From Sclerurus mexicanus (taxonomy: Eukaryota; Chordata; Aves; Passeriformes; Furnariidae): a DNA stretch of 64,000 bases. A model generated the notes under the pieces. The model was not told where the DNA came from. It searched no databases and was given only the letters and a program-made list of their open reading frames with translations. Of the stretch, positions 26,548 to 40,832 are shown one piece after another (position 1 is the stretch's first letter; each line of letters starts with the position of its first letter). The stretch is from positions 558,001 to 622,000 of the forward strand of contig VWZF01001696.1 in the NCBI GenBank assembly GCA_013396755.1. Direction: 5' to 3'. Both the position numbers and the translations under genes were made by a program.

Positions 26548-29500
26548 AGCATGCAAGAAAAAGGTTCTCTTGTTTGAGAAGCACGAGCCAGATTTTCAAA
26601 ATTTTAGGAATTTTAGAGTTACACATTTACAGATGACTCTCTGTGCCGATACTTTTGGTGGCTACATTTTTTTCTTCCTACTTACCCAAAGTATATTTCC
26701 TTCCAACCTGATTTTGTTCTGTGGCCTAACGCATAAGAAATACCTGTTAAATGAGACCATATTGTGTGGTTCAGGAATGCTGTGGTGAAGTGGGTTCAGG
26801 AGCAAAAAGAAAATACATAAAAATGTATGTGAATGTTTTCATATTCTTTGTTTCATAACATTATTAAGACAAGATTTTTGGTTTTGGGGGGCATACTTGT
26901 GAATATACATATAGATGCTTATATGGAATGCATGTGTGCATATGTGCATATAAACTCCAATGCCACCAGTTGCAGTTAAATACTACAGGGATCATGATGT
27001 GTAGTTACAGGGCAGTGTCCCAGAGTGGGGTTAGAGGCAGTGAATAGAGCTATGTGTGAATATAAAATCCTGCATATTTTTGTTTTATTCTTTGCCTTTG
27101 TCAAATCTTTGAAAGAATGTTCTTCATTAAAGATTATCAGCAGGTGCCACAAGAGAAGAAATATTGTTCTGAAGCAGCTGGATACAGTCCTTGGAGTGCC
27201 TGAGCCCTGCTCCCACGTCTCAGGTGGGCATTGCAGATCCTGGCACTGGTCTCCTGTCAGTTTTGAGTAGCTTTGCAGAGCAGGAAGCCCATACTGTGCA
27301 AAGCACTGCTCCCAGCCAACTCACTTTAACCCAGGTGCAGTTTATTCATACAATTCTCAGCTGAATTGTGAGAGGAGCAAACACCTCTGCTCTGGCAGTG
27401 AATGCTAATCAGTTTGATGAGCTGAGCTCTAGTGAACAGCCATTTTTTTCCAACTCCCCAAAGTCCTGGGTCACTCAGAGGTATAGTGACAGTTCTTGCC
27501 TGTTGTGCTTTGGAGCTCTACCATAGTACAATTAGTGTGAGTTTACATGAAAATATATGGTACGCCAGGTAATTTGGTATTCTCTGCAGGCTCCGATTTT
27601 ACTTAAAATATGATATAAAAGTGACTTGCACTTACAGGTAAAATTGGACTTCACAAAGGAACTCACAAATACCAATTTAAATAGATGTAGAGTCTCAAAA
27701 CGTTCTGTGTTTTACTCTTTCTTTCAATTTTTATGTAACCCACTCAACCTTGTCAATGTACCCAGATTATGTTCAATTATCTCCCATGGGACAGGCATTA
27801 TGCATTGGCCAGTAGTGGAGTTGTCATTGCCTTTAAGCAAAGACTGTCTGGGAGAGGGAAAACAGTCCCCTGAGAATGGGAATTGAACTGAATGCTTAGG
27901 AATAAAGGCAGTTGTGCTGCTCCTGGCTCTTTTCCACAGAAAAGTTGCTCTGAAATCAGTTATAAAACAAATTGGTTAATCTGTTCCTGTTACCAGGATT
28001 TAAATCTCACTGCTAACAAAGACTTAGGGAATGACTATTCTTAAAAGCCACTGAAAGGAGACACTTAGGAAGACTTCAATTTTTGCCAGTGAACAGGTTT
28101 GTGTTTTTTTTTTTTTTAAAAATTACATTTTGACAGTTCTTCAAATGTAGCCTTTAAAATTCTAGCCTATCCACTGTTTCCTTTAAAATAAAAAAAAAAA
28201 GGCAAAACAACAAATATAGATTGCCAGCATAACATATCTGTGCTATTGTGGACCTAATCTTACTTTGCCCTAGAAAATTATTATAAGGATTAGAATTGAA
28301 TTTTCTGACAATGCTTAAACAACATGGTGACCATTAAACGCTGCACTTAGACATGTGGTTTTAATAATTTTTTTTTTGTTTGGATGGTATATAACATTTT
28401 AAAATAATAGAAGATGCTGCTTAATAGAGGTTCCTTTTGAAATGGTCAGTACATATGGTGCTGCTGCTTTAATTTCTGAGTTTAAATCTTTAGAATTAAA
28501 GGATATGAAAGGACTCTGAATTGTAGATGGATACATAAATTAAACCATGTCCATGCAGACATTAGTTAGGCAGTAAGGAAAAGAAGAGTGTGAATTAAGT
28601 TGTCAAATGTGTCCTGAAATAAATAGAATGAAATAGTGACACACGAATGTCTATCACCCTTAGCTGTATAACCTTTCAATCACAGCCTATACAGGAATTA
28701 GTTCACAACATGCGTTGTCTTTTGGTTTATATTTGGTAATAGGGGTGGAGAATTTTTGAAGGGAAAAAAAAAGGTTGTTTTAAGGAATTTTGTTAAGGAC
28801 ATGTGGCTGAATTAAATAAGTTTTAATGATGTAATCGTAGGTTGATACTCCTGGTTTTGTTGTAGTCCAGGCTTGAAGATGATACTTTTTGCTTGGCTTC
28901 TCTTTCAGCAGGAAAACTCAGGTGCAGGTTAGATGGCTGCAGTCTCTTCCTACAGGCAGTAACACTGAATTGATTGCAGCAACTCAGTTCTGTGAGTTCA
29001 AGCCTGTACCTGGCCCTGGGTATCAAAGGCAGTGCTGACACACCACCACTTCATACAGCTTATCCTGCATCAGGCATGGAAAGGACTTTCAATATGCGTC
29101 TTCCACACCCACCATGCTATGGGTCATCAAAGTTGGGAGAAATCTGTCTCTGTGGAGGCAGTGACACAACAACTGGAAATAATGGTTAAAGCTGGGAACA
29201 AAAAGCATATTTTGATGCACTTGATCAGTAAATTGTGTTTGAGGGCAGACATTGCTTTAAAGAGCTATGTATCTTTTTCACCTCAGTTCTTACCTCTCAT
29301 TTTTCTCAGTAGTTATGAGAAATGACACGTGGAGCTATGGTAATCTGTTGAAAAGAAAACTAGTTCTTCAGAAGAGTGTGCGTATATGTATTTGTGTATT
29401 TATATACAGAAGTCTTTTTCTTGTAAATGGTCAACAATTGCCTTTGCAAAGTTGTAACTATTTTGCTAAAAATTATGATAAATATTCAGTCCTCTTCACT

Positions 29501-29829
29501 GGACAATGCTTTACTGAAGAGAAGATACTCTTATGTGGCAAGAGTTTTAATGAGCCCAGTCTCAGTCAAACCCTGCACTTAGGCCTACTAGAAACAAGTA
29601 TGTTTTTTCTAATGAGTTTAGAAGACTACATCAAGTTTTCTATGACCTCAGGACAACATTTTGTGGTCTGGAGTTCTGCTAGCTGAGCAAAAGAAAGCTG
29701 TGATTCTTCCCCATAAATCTTTGTTCTGGTACTTTTTTTAATGTGCCAGTTGAACTTCAGTCCTTTTTCCATGACTTGAGTCCAGTGGTTATGTCCATTT
29801 TTAATTTACTTCATAGTCATTCCATACCT

Positions 29830-30205
29830 CTCTGATTTAGCTAGAAGAATATTGTGAGTACTGTGGTTGAAAGCCTTGCTAGAGTTATGTTAACCAACGT
29901 GTGCTGCTCTCCCCTTGCCTGCGAATGTGGAAACCATGTTGGTCAGGCATGACTTGCCCTTGTAAAGCTATGCTGATGATTCCCAGTCACCTTCTTGGCC
30001 TTCATGTGCTCAGGACTACATTCTAGAAACATCTACCCCATAAACCTCCAAATATGTTGTTTCTCAGGTCCTTTTTCTTGCCCTCCTTGGAGAAGTGTGG
30101 TGTTTGGCTTGTCTAGTCACTGTTAATCTCCCACAATAGCCAGGACCTTTTGAAGCAGATCAGATAGGGCTACAGTACAAAATGTCACACTGAATACCTA
30201 ATATT
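29830..30205 (-). mobile_element. Non-LTR retrotransposon reverse-transcriptase remnant (CR1/jockey-like), minus strand
   Basis: The + strand words ttggtcaggcatgacttgcc, aagctatgctgatgattccc, agtcaccttcttggccttca and tgtgctcag are the reverse complement of the LINE reverse-transcriptase stretch that reads roughly D-x-Q-H-x-F-T-x-G-x-x-C-L-T-N. Before them, ttgtgagtactgtggttgaa and agccttgct match the reverse complement of the K-A-F-D-T-V block. Both blocks are in the correct antisense order. Frames are broken, so it is a fossil. Family (CR1 versus a close relative) is uncertain, as are the boundaries. Confidence 0.7.
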
Positions 30206-30866
30206 GCATCTAAGACTCCTGCAGTTGTATAAGATTATCTTCCCCGTTGTTACTTGACTTTGAGGTCTGGAGATTGTAACATGGATCTTTCTTGTTGTTT
30301 CTCTTGTTTCCTAAATTAAATCCCAATTTACAACATAAGTGTTTCTTCCTTGAAGTTTCTCTTTCTGTGCTGCTGAATTAAGCTTGAGTCCATTCTTTGG
30401 GTTTCCTCATTCCAAAATGGTGTTGTAAAACTTTTGATTTGGAGGAAACTTGCATTTTCACCCAGGCATAAAGCTGAACAGTACGTTTAATGCTTTGAAT
30501 TTGTTCTCTTAAAACTTGAATAATGGTAGGGTTGTGTGAGATTGTTTCAATCTTCTGCTTTCCTAATGGTCTTAGAAAGTTTTATAAATGGAGTATCATA
30601 CATGGTTTATGATCTAGAACAGCTATTAGCAGGAAGGTTATGAAGCGCTAAAATATGATAGTCAAGATCTAAGTATCAGATGTATAGTTGTAGTGTGCCT
30701 CAAAAGATGGTGGCAATAAAATCGTTTGCAAGGGTAAACCCTCCTGAGATTATAAACACCATGCTATCCAAAGCAAAGGTTGAAAGTGTGTTAGGACTTA
30801 ATGATGTGGTTTTACTTTGACAATGGAATGGCATCCAGATTTCTAGTTAGTTTCCTACTGCTTTGA

Positions 30867-30906
30867 TAATGTAATGTATGTAATGTAATTGTAATGTAAT
30901 GTAATG
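30867..30906. repeat. (TAATG)n imperfect pentanucleotide repeat
   Basis: About eight TAATG-like units in 40 bp, interrupted by TATG and an extra T. An imperfect microsatellite in the long intron. Confidence 0.85.
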
Positions 30907-33900
30907 GATGTAAAAGTAAATAAACCAACTATTAGCACTTGATTCTTGAGCTGGCACATGGGCCTCTGAGGCAGCCGGAAGGGCTCTATGTGACTGGGGC
31001 TGGGAGGGATGAAATCCACCATTAGGGATGTGCAATGCACACTGGAGTTGGTGGCACTGTCCTTTTCTGCAAAATGCCCCTTCTGACCTCAGAACACTCT
31101 TCTGTGGCTTGTCTCATCCCTTCCTTCTCAGCAAATACTTGTATATGCCTCTGAAGTTAAACTGAGCTACTTAGGCCTTGGGCAGATGTCATGGCTGAGG
31201 ATAGCAGTGGGTAAAGTGGTCATTAAGGTCTGCCTGCTAGACAATGGAGGAGCAGAGAGAGATTGGCATGTAGAGGGATGGGAGACAGGGAGAGCTTCAA
31301 CAACACCATGGGGCACAAACAACCTTTCTAAATGTATTTGGGAAAACAATTCATTATTTTTTTCACTGACATATTCATGCCGTGGGAATGACAGGAACAC
31401 TTTAAATAAGTCAGAAGACAAGCCCATATAGTGCAGTCTCATTTACAAAACCTGATGTTTTAGCAAGTAAGAGTTTTTCACCTGTTGAGTTGCATTTTGG
31501 CAAAGTCCCTTGCCTTGCTTAGTATGTGCTGTAAGGTGAGGTGAACATTCAGGATCAAGGTGTACTATGTTCTGAAAGTGAAGCAAAGCCCTCACTGCCT
31601 GCCCTGGCAGAAGAGGAGGTTGTCCTTCGAGAAGGATCAATGCAGAAAGATCAGTGGATGAGCTGTGGAACCATCAGGCATTTGGCATACTCTGTCTTAT
31701 GTTGCTTTTGCAAGAAATGTTTCTGGCTCAAGGAGAAAGCTCGGTCTATGTTCCTTGGTCAGTAGCAGATAATTGCTGTCTTCCTCCAAAAAAATATCTC
31801 CCAACAAGGACATGTCCATGAAAAAAAAAAAGTAGAGCTAGGCAGTTGTGTTGTCTTCCTGCTAATACAGTGCTGCTGAGGACACTGTGTGCCAGCGGAG
31901 GTCAGGGATGTCAGCTGTAGCTTTTCCTGTTGACTGACATGTGGGAGAGTGTGTGAAAGACAGTGTTCAGTACCTTGGCTTTGATCCAGAATTACAGGGG
32001 AACAACTTGATTAAGTGTATTTTCATCATTACTAATAGGTCTATATATTGTTCAATATGAAAGAGCTTTAGGCTCTCATTAGCTTAATTATTTATATTTT
32101 ATCCCTTCTAAGCTTCTCTTTATTTGCTTTGCTTTCTTGCATTTTTGTTTCTAAACAGTAGGGTTTTTGTATTTTGGATGTCCTGCATTGTATTTTGGAA
32201 GTCCTGCAGCATCTAGATATGCTGCAGAGAAACGTCTATTTGTACAGTCTAAGACTCTCTCTGCCAAATAAATAGTTTTGGTGTTGTTTTTTTTTTTTTT
32301 TCCTATGGTTTGGATATGATTAAATTAGATCAAATACTATTAGCTGTAATTCTCTAATCATCTGTCTTTCCAAAATAGGCTGGTATATAGGTTCTACTTT
32401 TTTATCACAAATATGTAATTTGGAATGCAAAATGTTATTTTCAGTATTTTTTTAATATATTTTCATATATAAAGTTATGTTTCCATACACACATCTATTA
32501 TATATGAAAAGAATGAAATTATCCTATGAATTTGTTTAAAATATGGGAAGTTCTTTTCAAGGGCCATTGTGTTTTCAGTGTGCTAGAAGTAAAACTACAG
32601 CTTGGGATGTTTTACATAAATAAAAAGAGCCACATTTGCTTTACACAGTTTCTTCATCTTTGCAGTTCATTAAACTAGCTCAGTGCACCACTGCTGAATA
32701 TAAATAATAACTGCAGCAGTGGTATTGATTACTTAGGTACCTGAGCTTGGGTCTACTGTTGGGTTTAAAGCACTAAGAAACTTTTTTTCCTGTTCTGTCC
32801 AGAGAGGAAGAAGGTTTTTTTCCCCCCTATCTTGTTTCCTGAGGATTGTTAATTCTGGGTTCCTAAAACCATTAACTCCTAGAGACTGAAACTCCTTGTC
32901 ATTGCAGCAACTGTGTATGAACTAATGCAGTAATCGATGCTTGCACTACACTGCAGAGATCTGTTTTGATGACAAGAGCTCTCGTTAGCCCTCTTTGGTG
33001 TCAGCGGTGTTCAATGTTTGGGCACTGCAGAATAATTTGGCTTAGAATCAGGACGCAAGGACCTTATGACTTCTTCTATATCATCTCCTTCCCACTGAAG
33101 TGGATTTTTGCTTGCATTACGGCTTTGCTACAGTTGCAGGCTGGAATTCAGCAACCTACTAAATGCCAGTTGTGCTTTAACCATTCTCTTGCTGATGCTG
33201 CTATGTTCGCTGGGCTTCTTCAGTTTCTGCTCCATACGTTTCATTCAAGGACAGGTAAATAAGGAGCTATATACTGCTGAGGTTTTATTTATATTTTTAT
33301 ATTTCATTTATTAACAGATTTTTTATAACTGTGCAGTTTGAGTGATGTTGTGTCCTCAGAATGTAAAGTACTAATTGTAGCAAATATTCATTTTAAGCAG
33401 GGAATAAAAAAGCATTTTGCTTTTGTCTGTTTTTCAGTTATGTTTATATTTCAAAAGTGTCAAATATGATTTGACATTAGTGATGCTATGTGGAATGAGC
33501 TTTTAAAAATATCTATATTTTGAAAGTGCACATCAAAATGTAAATGTTTTTCTGAAAAGAAGTAATAATATTCCTATGGCACTATGACTTCTGCATTTTG
33601 GAGAAGTCATGGATAAAGAATTAGAAATTTGCTTCAGGAAGCAAAAGAACATTTCTGTGTATTATTTCTCTTTGGCAGAAGACAACTGATGTGTCCTCAG
33701 TCCTCTGAATTGTGCTATTGTTAGGAGCTTTAACAAGTTCAGAATTTAATGTAATTCTGTTACTTTTATTTTTGCATATTATTTAGGGGGGAGAATCATT
33801 AAACCCATATATATAGAATAAAAATATATTTGCTTGACATAATATACAATTATGGTTATAATAATATATGGGTTATAATAAATGTAAATTTCTGGTTATT

Positions 33901-35599
33901 TTTTACATTATTTCTGCATGATCATATTGATGCATTGCACTTTCTCGTGAGGGAAGGACATCAACATTTTCCTTTCAGATTTGAAATAAGGTCCTCAGCT
34001 AAGTCACTAAAGGATCACAGGGGAAAGTGAGAGGAAGGACTCACCATTGCAAGTTCCTTTGGGATTATGCAGCGTAAGATAAAAGAATACCTTGAAGTGA
34101 AGATAAAAAATACCTTTAAAATCCTGTATCTAAGTCGTTGATGACACTGTCTTTAAAAGTTGGTTTTGAAAAGTAGTTTTTTCACTAGAAGAATTAATCC
34201 TAAAGATGTATGATAGAATAAGTAATGAAAAGGTTTTATCCTCTTGAAAATAACATCTCTGCTAGATAATAGATATGTTAAGAAATCCATGTGTGAAATT
34301 AATTTAATTCAGCAGAGTTTACAGGAGAATTAGAGTTCACTGAAGGCAGAATATGGAGGGATGTGTTGGAGAAAATGGGGTTGAAGTGCAGTCAAAACAG
34401 AGAGTGAGCAGCAGCAGGAAAACAGAATGCTGCTATGGCTGGCAAGAGGCAATGGTCAGCCTTAGCTCTGCATGGAGTTTAAAGGACAAGACTGGAGAAA
34501 ATCTTTGGCTAAGATCAAAGTCTTGAATTCTTTCACACTTAATGAATTGTTTATAGCTACGTAAAGAAGGTAATTCCCTGCTTCTTCTTCAAGCTGCTCA
34601 CTGTCTTAGACTGCCTTAAACTACAGTCCAGAGACCTCTTGCACATCTTGGTAAAAGTAGATGAAAAAGGTGAAGTAGGATTGGAGGTGTGACACCCTGC
34701 ATTGTGATGATTCAAGGCTGTGCTGTAGGCAGCGGGCAAACAGCAGCATGCCTCCAGCCTTTGGAATAGTGTGGAATTGGGAGATCTAAAAGATACTTTA
34801 AACTCACACTTAGCCCCACATCCCCTGATCCAGTTTTGGTCTCTCTTGAGAGCATTTGATTCTTTTGTGTAATAGACCATACAGATATAAAGGACTATTA
34901 AACTGGGCTATCTGGGCATTAAATTTAACTCATCTCTCCCTCATAGCTACACTTTACTGTGCTAAATATTCTGCTATGAAAACTGAACTCCATGCTGCAA
35001 GGAGAGAACCTGTGAGACCGAACTGTCATCAAGGTCACTGTCATGTCAGGGTGTTGGTTGGGTGCAAAGATGCCAAAAAAACCCTCAAAAACCCATGATG
35101 CAGAATAAAGCAAAACAAACAAACAAAAAAAAACCAATAAAAAAACCTTAAGTTACTCACCAGTTTGACCTTTTGAGGTATTTGGTGACAAAAGTAGGCA
35201 AGGCACCATAGCCTGGTCTCTGGCCAACCCTGCAAACTCCCAAAGTGCAAGGGTAGTAGTTTTCAAACAGCAACCAGGATTTATATGCTATCATTTCCTG
35301 TTTACCATTGTGATAGATTATATCCATCTCATCATCTTCTGCACAGCTAATTCTTAACTGGTGGATTTCTCCCTGTTTCTACATTTGTTTATCCTGCTCT
35401 GAGTGTGGAACCATTTCCTTATCAACTCTGAACTGGGTCCTCTTTTTTCAGGGTTTTTTTTTTTTTTCTAATTTGTCAGGGCAGCTTTGAAGTCCAGTTC
35501 TGGCCTCCTATAAATAACCATTCCTTTCTGCTTGGGATCAAGTCACTTACAACTCTAAATATGTTTCTGTTTTATTACCTACAGCAGTAGCGTGAGTCT

Positions 35600-35812
35600 T
35601 GACTATTACTAGGATGATTGGGCACTGGAAGAACAGGATCCCCAGGGAAGTGGTTACAGCACGAAGCCTGACAGAGTTAAAGAAGCATTTGGGTGATACT
35701 CTCAGGCACATGGTGTGACTCTTGGGGATGGTCCTGTGCAGGGCTAAGGGTCGGACTTTGATGATCCTCATGGGTCCCTTCCAACTCAGAACATTCTGTG
35801 ATTCTGTGATAC
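35600..35812 (+). mobile_element. CR1-like LINE 3' end, + strand
   Basis: The segment reads attgggcactggaagaacag, gatccccagggaagtggt, gagttaaagaagcatttggg, ggtcctgtgcagggc, ggactttgatgatcctcatg, ggtcccttccaactcag and ends cattctgtgattctgtgat. The last block, with its repeated ATTCTGTGAT terminal octamer-like unit, is the CR1 3'-terminal pattern. This variant differs from the other copies in the window and may be a different CR1 subfamily. Confidence 0.8.
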
Positions 35813-36084
35813 TATATTCCAGACAAAGACTGCAGACCTTGCTTAATGAATACTTTAAGGGTTTTTTGTTACCAATTTTAGCTGTTAGAATATGATTTTC
35901 TAAATATGTTCTCACCTTATGCAAGTTTTATTCAGGCATTTTCTCTGGTGTGACTCTTAGCACGACATATAAAAAAGACTCCTGCTCAACTGAATGTATT
36001 TGACATCTGCTGTTACACATAATTTGCTGGTAGAGCCAAATAGTAGCAGGCTCTTTCCACAGTATTCTAGACTGACAAATACTT

Positions 36085-36110
36085 GGTACTAGGTACTAGT
36101 ACTAGGAACT
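36085..36110. repeat. Short tandem/palindromic GTACTAG cluster
   Basis: Four near-copies of GTACTAG(G) in 26 bp; the core is self-complementary (CTAG, GTAC). Confidence 0.6.
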
Positions 36111-39100
36111 AAATAGTTGCAGAATAATCTCAATGATTTTTTCATGCTTTGCTGTTTGCATTGAATTTTGGGGGTTTCTAATTTTGTTTTGAATAATTTC
36201 TGGTACTCAATCACTGTAAGTTAGTAACTCATCAGCAACTTTCAACTAATTCTTCGAGAAAATGAAACATCTATGACTTAGCTGGTCAGTCTTTGATTGC
36301 ATTTCTCCTTCTTCTGTATTGGGCTGGTTGTTTTCTTTCTCCCTTCCCCTGGTCCTGGGGATAAGGAGAAGCCTTGCTTCCAGTTGCTGTTGTTTCTGTC
36401 AGCAAGTTTATAAACACTGTGTTTTCATTTGTATCTAAGGAGAAACGTCTTTCTTCTTTCCATACAGTAGTAGAGAATGTATGTTCAAATAAGCCTCTCT
36501 GGGCATTGCCTGTTCTGATCACCTTATTTACAGTGTGCTGCCAGGGCACTGATACTTTGCTGGGCATTTTTTCCATGGGACTTCTAAGGTGTGGACTGCT
36601 GTTGAAAAGCCTTACATTTTTTTCTGATTTACTTATCCTTGTTAAAATTTCTAGCTATTGGTAGTATAGAAACACCCTGGGGTTTGAGAAGAATTTATTT
36701 TTAACTTTGATTTTCAATTATAATTTGTTAATAAATCAGTCTTTAACAAAATACCAGGATGAAAAATATGCAACTGAAGATTTTTAAAATGCTCAGGGGA
36801 AAAATACTAAAAGAGAACAAAATGGAAATATTGCCTTTTTTTTTTTCATTTAACACCTACTCAATTTGTTTTAGATGTACAAAGGAGAGAGAAAAAAAAA
36901 ACAAACAACCCACAGGAAAGAAAAATTGTGTTAGGTTTGAGAACAGCATGGGATATTTGACGTGCTGGGAATTCCTTCAGAACACCAGAAAAATATTAAG
37001 AACTGGTCAAGCTTTTAATGTACAAGATAGCTATGTATCCTTGTCTCCAACATTTTGAGAACATGTGACATTTTGATCTAACTTGTTATACATTTCTCAA
37101 GTTTCATCATATAATATCAAGAAATCATGCCAAAGCTAAAAGTGTTAGTTATGTGAAACAGGAACTCAATAAAACTGTTAATACAAGTTAGTGTCAATAT
37201 TGAATTGGAATTACATAGCGATAATAAATTTATTCAGAGAAGCTCTAAATTTCAAAAAGGAAATCTCCTTCCATCCATCTACAGAATTATCTTCCACTCC
37301 AGAGAATAAGCCCAGTCAGCAAAATCAGCAGTCAGAGCTAGCCCTGAAACAACAAATTTTCCTCAAATCTTTAGATAACACAGTATCAAAAATCAATTAA
37401 AATGCTTTCCTGATCTGATCTGAAGTTCCTCAAGTGTCCTTCTAGTATCCTCAAGAAAATATTTGTAATAAACCTTTTAACAGAACTTTTCAGTTTAATG
37501 GAAGTTCGTGTATCTTGCTTAGTATTTTACATCTCTCAGTCTGTCACACCTTCTGATGACCCTACAGAATATGCCTCTGTGGACCAACCCTTTGTGAATC
37601 ATATATATTCTTGGACTCACATGCTTGCAGTAAGACTTATGCATTCTCAAAATAGCATTTAGATGGTCTCTGAGATAAAAATAAGTATCTAGCTGTACAG
37701 GGTTGCTGAATTCTTGAAGACTCTTGGTGTTTGAGTGAAGGGACCAAGTAATATTGGCTCAGAGTGTCTCATGAGCAGACTCCCTAGAGGTTAAGGAAAC
37801 TGAGAGCAGCTTCCTTGTTATGCTCCTTGTGTCCATGTTAAACATTTTAGAAACATTCAAAAATCCTCAGTTTGTTGCTTGACTAGATAGGTTACGATTT
37901 TTGGCTTTAAGGTGCCATTGGCAAGATTAGTAGTCCTTGCTTTCAGCAGTTTATAAAGCCTTGCAAACAACACTGAAATAATTCAGGTAGCAAGTCCATT
38001 TTGTGAAACATACAAACGGGCCCAGTTGTTTTTGTGTTGGAAGGTCTTTTGCAAGTGTATCTTTTGAGAAACCTTCAGCCATCAATGAACATGAGTACAA
38101 TACTTTCTTATAAAAAAGTGTATGTCTAAACTGTAGACTTAGTTAAAAGAAATTCACAATCTATGAAATAAAAAGTCTGCGTTAAATGAATATCTGGATA
38201 ATGAACTCATGTTATAATTTAAACAGTCCACAGAAAATTCACCGTGCACCCAGATAAATATATTGAAAGAATTTTTCATAATCAGCAACTGACAAATCAT
38301 TCCTTTGCAAAATTGAAAATAGTTGTGAATTTGCAAACTCTTGTAAGGAAAAAGCTTTGCAATAGTAAGGAAGGGAGAAGTCAAATGGATTTTCCTTTTC
38401 ACTAGATTTTAGGTTAATAATATCTTATCTTCTAAACACAAAAGTAAGGAATAACTATTTATTTTCAGTTTGTACTGAATAAGCCCAGGTTGTCAGTTAT
38501 CTAAACATGAAAGCCTAGTCCTTGATAAGGTTCTATAGACTCTTTTTCAATTTTTTTTTTGTTACTCATAAATTTAATTGATATAGAAAATCAATTTTAT
38601 ATCTCATCATTACATTAAAATACCTAAATAAATATTGAATTGAGGGAGCAATCTAAAAGGCTGGATCTAGCTAGGGGTCACAGGCATGTTTGCCAAATCT
38701 GTGCAGGAAATAGGAGTACTATATGTATAAATTGTCACTTGAATGAGGTACTAGCCTTTATTTTAGATTTAGAGTCTGACAGTATGTTAATATTTAAGGC
38801 TTAGGACATGTACCAGCAGGGAACTAAAATCCAATGCAATTATATATTTTCAGTACAAAAGAAAACCTAAATTTCATAGCCTTGTGGTGCATTCTTCCCA
38901 CATACCATATGGGCCAGCCTGTCCTTGAACTGCATAGATGGTAAAACACAGACCTTGTTCTTCAAGGATATAAGTTCTTAACTGTAGACATGTAAAGTGG
39001 GTTGGGTTGAGATAAATAAGCAATCAGTAACTTTTGAGTTCTCTGCCTGTCACATAAATGCCAGGGCTGTTTGTCAAGCCAGGGTACTTATGTTTTCTCT

Positions 39101-39569
39101 TTATGTGGCTACTTAGCAGCTTGAACTAGAATGATTTAAGCATATATTTTTTATAGAATGTATTATTTTTCTGGCATGATAAAAAGGTTAGAATTTTTTT
39201 TCCTGCATATAGAAGTGCCTTCTTACTTAACAGTATGACCTATCACATCTGTAACAGCAACCAGATGTTTTTGATGGCAGTAATGGTGTGCTGGACATTT
39301 ACCAATAGCATGCAGAGTGGTTTTGTAACTCATTAAAACTTAAGCATGAAGAAGAAAGGCAATCAAGTTAATATATGGAGTTTCTGTAGCTTGGTATGTG
39401 GCTTCAAGTGATTTTTACCTTGGGAAACAGTTCATAGTTTCCATGAGATATTAATCCAGTTCCATGGGAGCTATGAAAGACATAACAGAGGATGTTCCAG
39501 GTTGTTGATAAGCTTTATTGCTGTTTAATGCAAGCTATATCTGACTCCAAAAGTTATCAAAAGTAAATA

Positions 39570-40832
39570 CATAAATGACATGTTGTCTTGGCTGTGGTGA
39601 TCATGAAATGGTGGAGTTCAAGATCCTTAGGGCAATGAGGAGGCCACACAGCAAGCTCATTACCCTGGACATCAGGAAGGCAGAATTAAGCCTCTTCATG
39701 AATCTACTTGGTAGAGTACTATGGGATAAAGCCCTGGAGGGAAGATGGCTATTACTCAAGGGTCACCTTCTCCAAGCTCAGGAGCCATGCATCCCAACAA
39801 AGAAGTCAGGCAAAAATCCCAGGAGGTCTGCATGAATGAACAGAGAAGCTCCTGGATAGACTCAAACACAAAAAGGAAGCCTACAAAAGTTGGAAGCAAG
39901 GATGGATAGCCTGGGAGGAATACAGAAAGATTGCCTGAGGAGACAGGGATTGGGTTAGGAAAGCTAAAACCCTGATAGACTTAAATCTGGTCAGGGATAT
40001 CAAGGGCAACAAAGAAAGCTTCTGTGGGTTTGTCAGTGATAAAAAAAAGACTATGGAAAATGTGGGCCCTCTCTGGAAGAAAACAGGAGGCCTGATTACC
40101 TGTGATATGGAAGACAAAGGTACTCAAAGTTTTTTTGCCTCAGTCTTCACCTACATGTGCTCCAGCCACACTGTCCAGGTCACAGAAGGCAAAAGCAGGG
40201 ACTGGGAGAATGAAAAACTGCCTGCTGGAGGAGATCAGGTTTGAAACAATCTAAGGAACATGAAAGTGTACAAGTCCATAGGGCCTGATGAGATACATCA
40301 GCAATTCCTGAGGAAACTGGCAGATGAAGTGGCTAAGCCACTATCCATCATATTTATGAAGTTGTGAATTCTGGTGAGGTTCCCACCCACTGGAAAAGGG
40401 GAAACATAACCTCCATTTTTAAAAAGGAAAAAAGGAAGACACAGGGAACTACATGCCACTGAGTATGACCTTTCTGCCCAGCAAGGTCATGGTGCAGATT
40501 CTCCTGGAAACTATGCTAAAGCACATGGAAAATAAGGAGGAGATTGGTGACAGCCAACATCGCTTCACTAAGGGCAAATAATGCCTGACAAATTTGGTGG
40601 CCGTGTACAATGGGGTTACAGCATTGGTGGATAAAGGAAGAGCAACTGACATCAACCACCTGGACTTGTGCAAAGCATTTGACACTGTTCTGCATGACAT
40701 CCTTGTCTCTGAACTGTAGAGACATGGATTTGATCAACGGACAACTTGGTGGATAAAAATTGGCTGAAAGTTCACACTCAAAGAGTTGTGGTCGATGGCT
40801 CCATGTCTAAGTGGAGACCAGTGATGACTGAC
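39570..40832 (+). mobile_element. CR1 LINE ORF2 fragment (endonuclease end to reverse transcriptase), broken
   Basis: About 1.26 kb of CR1 ORF2 in sense orientation. Translated pieces in several frames give GCGDHEMVEFKILR (end of the apurinic-like endonuclease), then DLNLVRDIKGNKESFCGFVS, VGPLWKKTGGLIT, KSIGPDEIHQQFLRKLADEV, LLETMLKHMENKEEIGDSQH, RFTKGK followed by an in-frame TAA, then CLTNLVAVYNGVTALVDKGR and LDLCKAFDTVLHDILVSEL. The F-D-T block is the start of reverse transcriptase motif A. Frameshifts and stops make it inactive. It stops after a WRPV-like block without the rest of the polymerase or the CR1 3' end. Boundaries are by eye. Confidence 0.93.

Noticed and set aside
29267..29686. 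139-codon open frame, the longest non-exonic one, as a gene
   Set aside because: The composition looks like random translation, with no recognisable domain, splice context or known similarity. An open stretch of this length is not exceptional in six frames of 64 kb.
35547..35924. 125-codon minus-strand open frame as a gene
   Set aside because: Most of it is the antisense of the CR1-like 3' end at 35600-35812, so the open frame is a by-product of the repeat.
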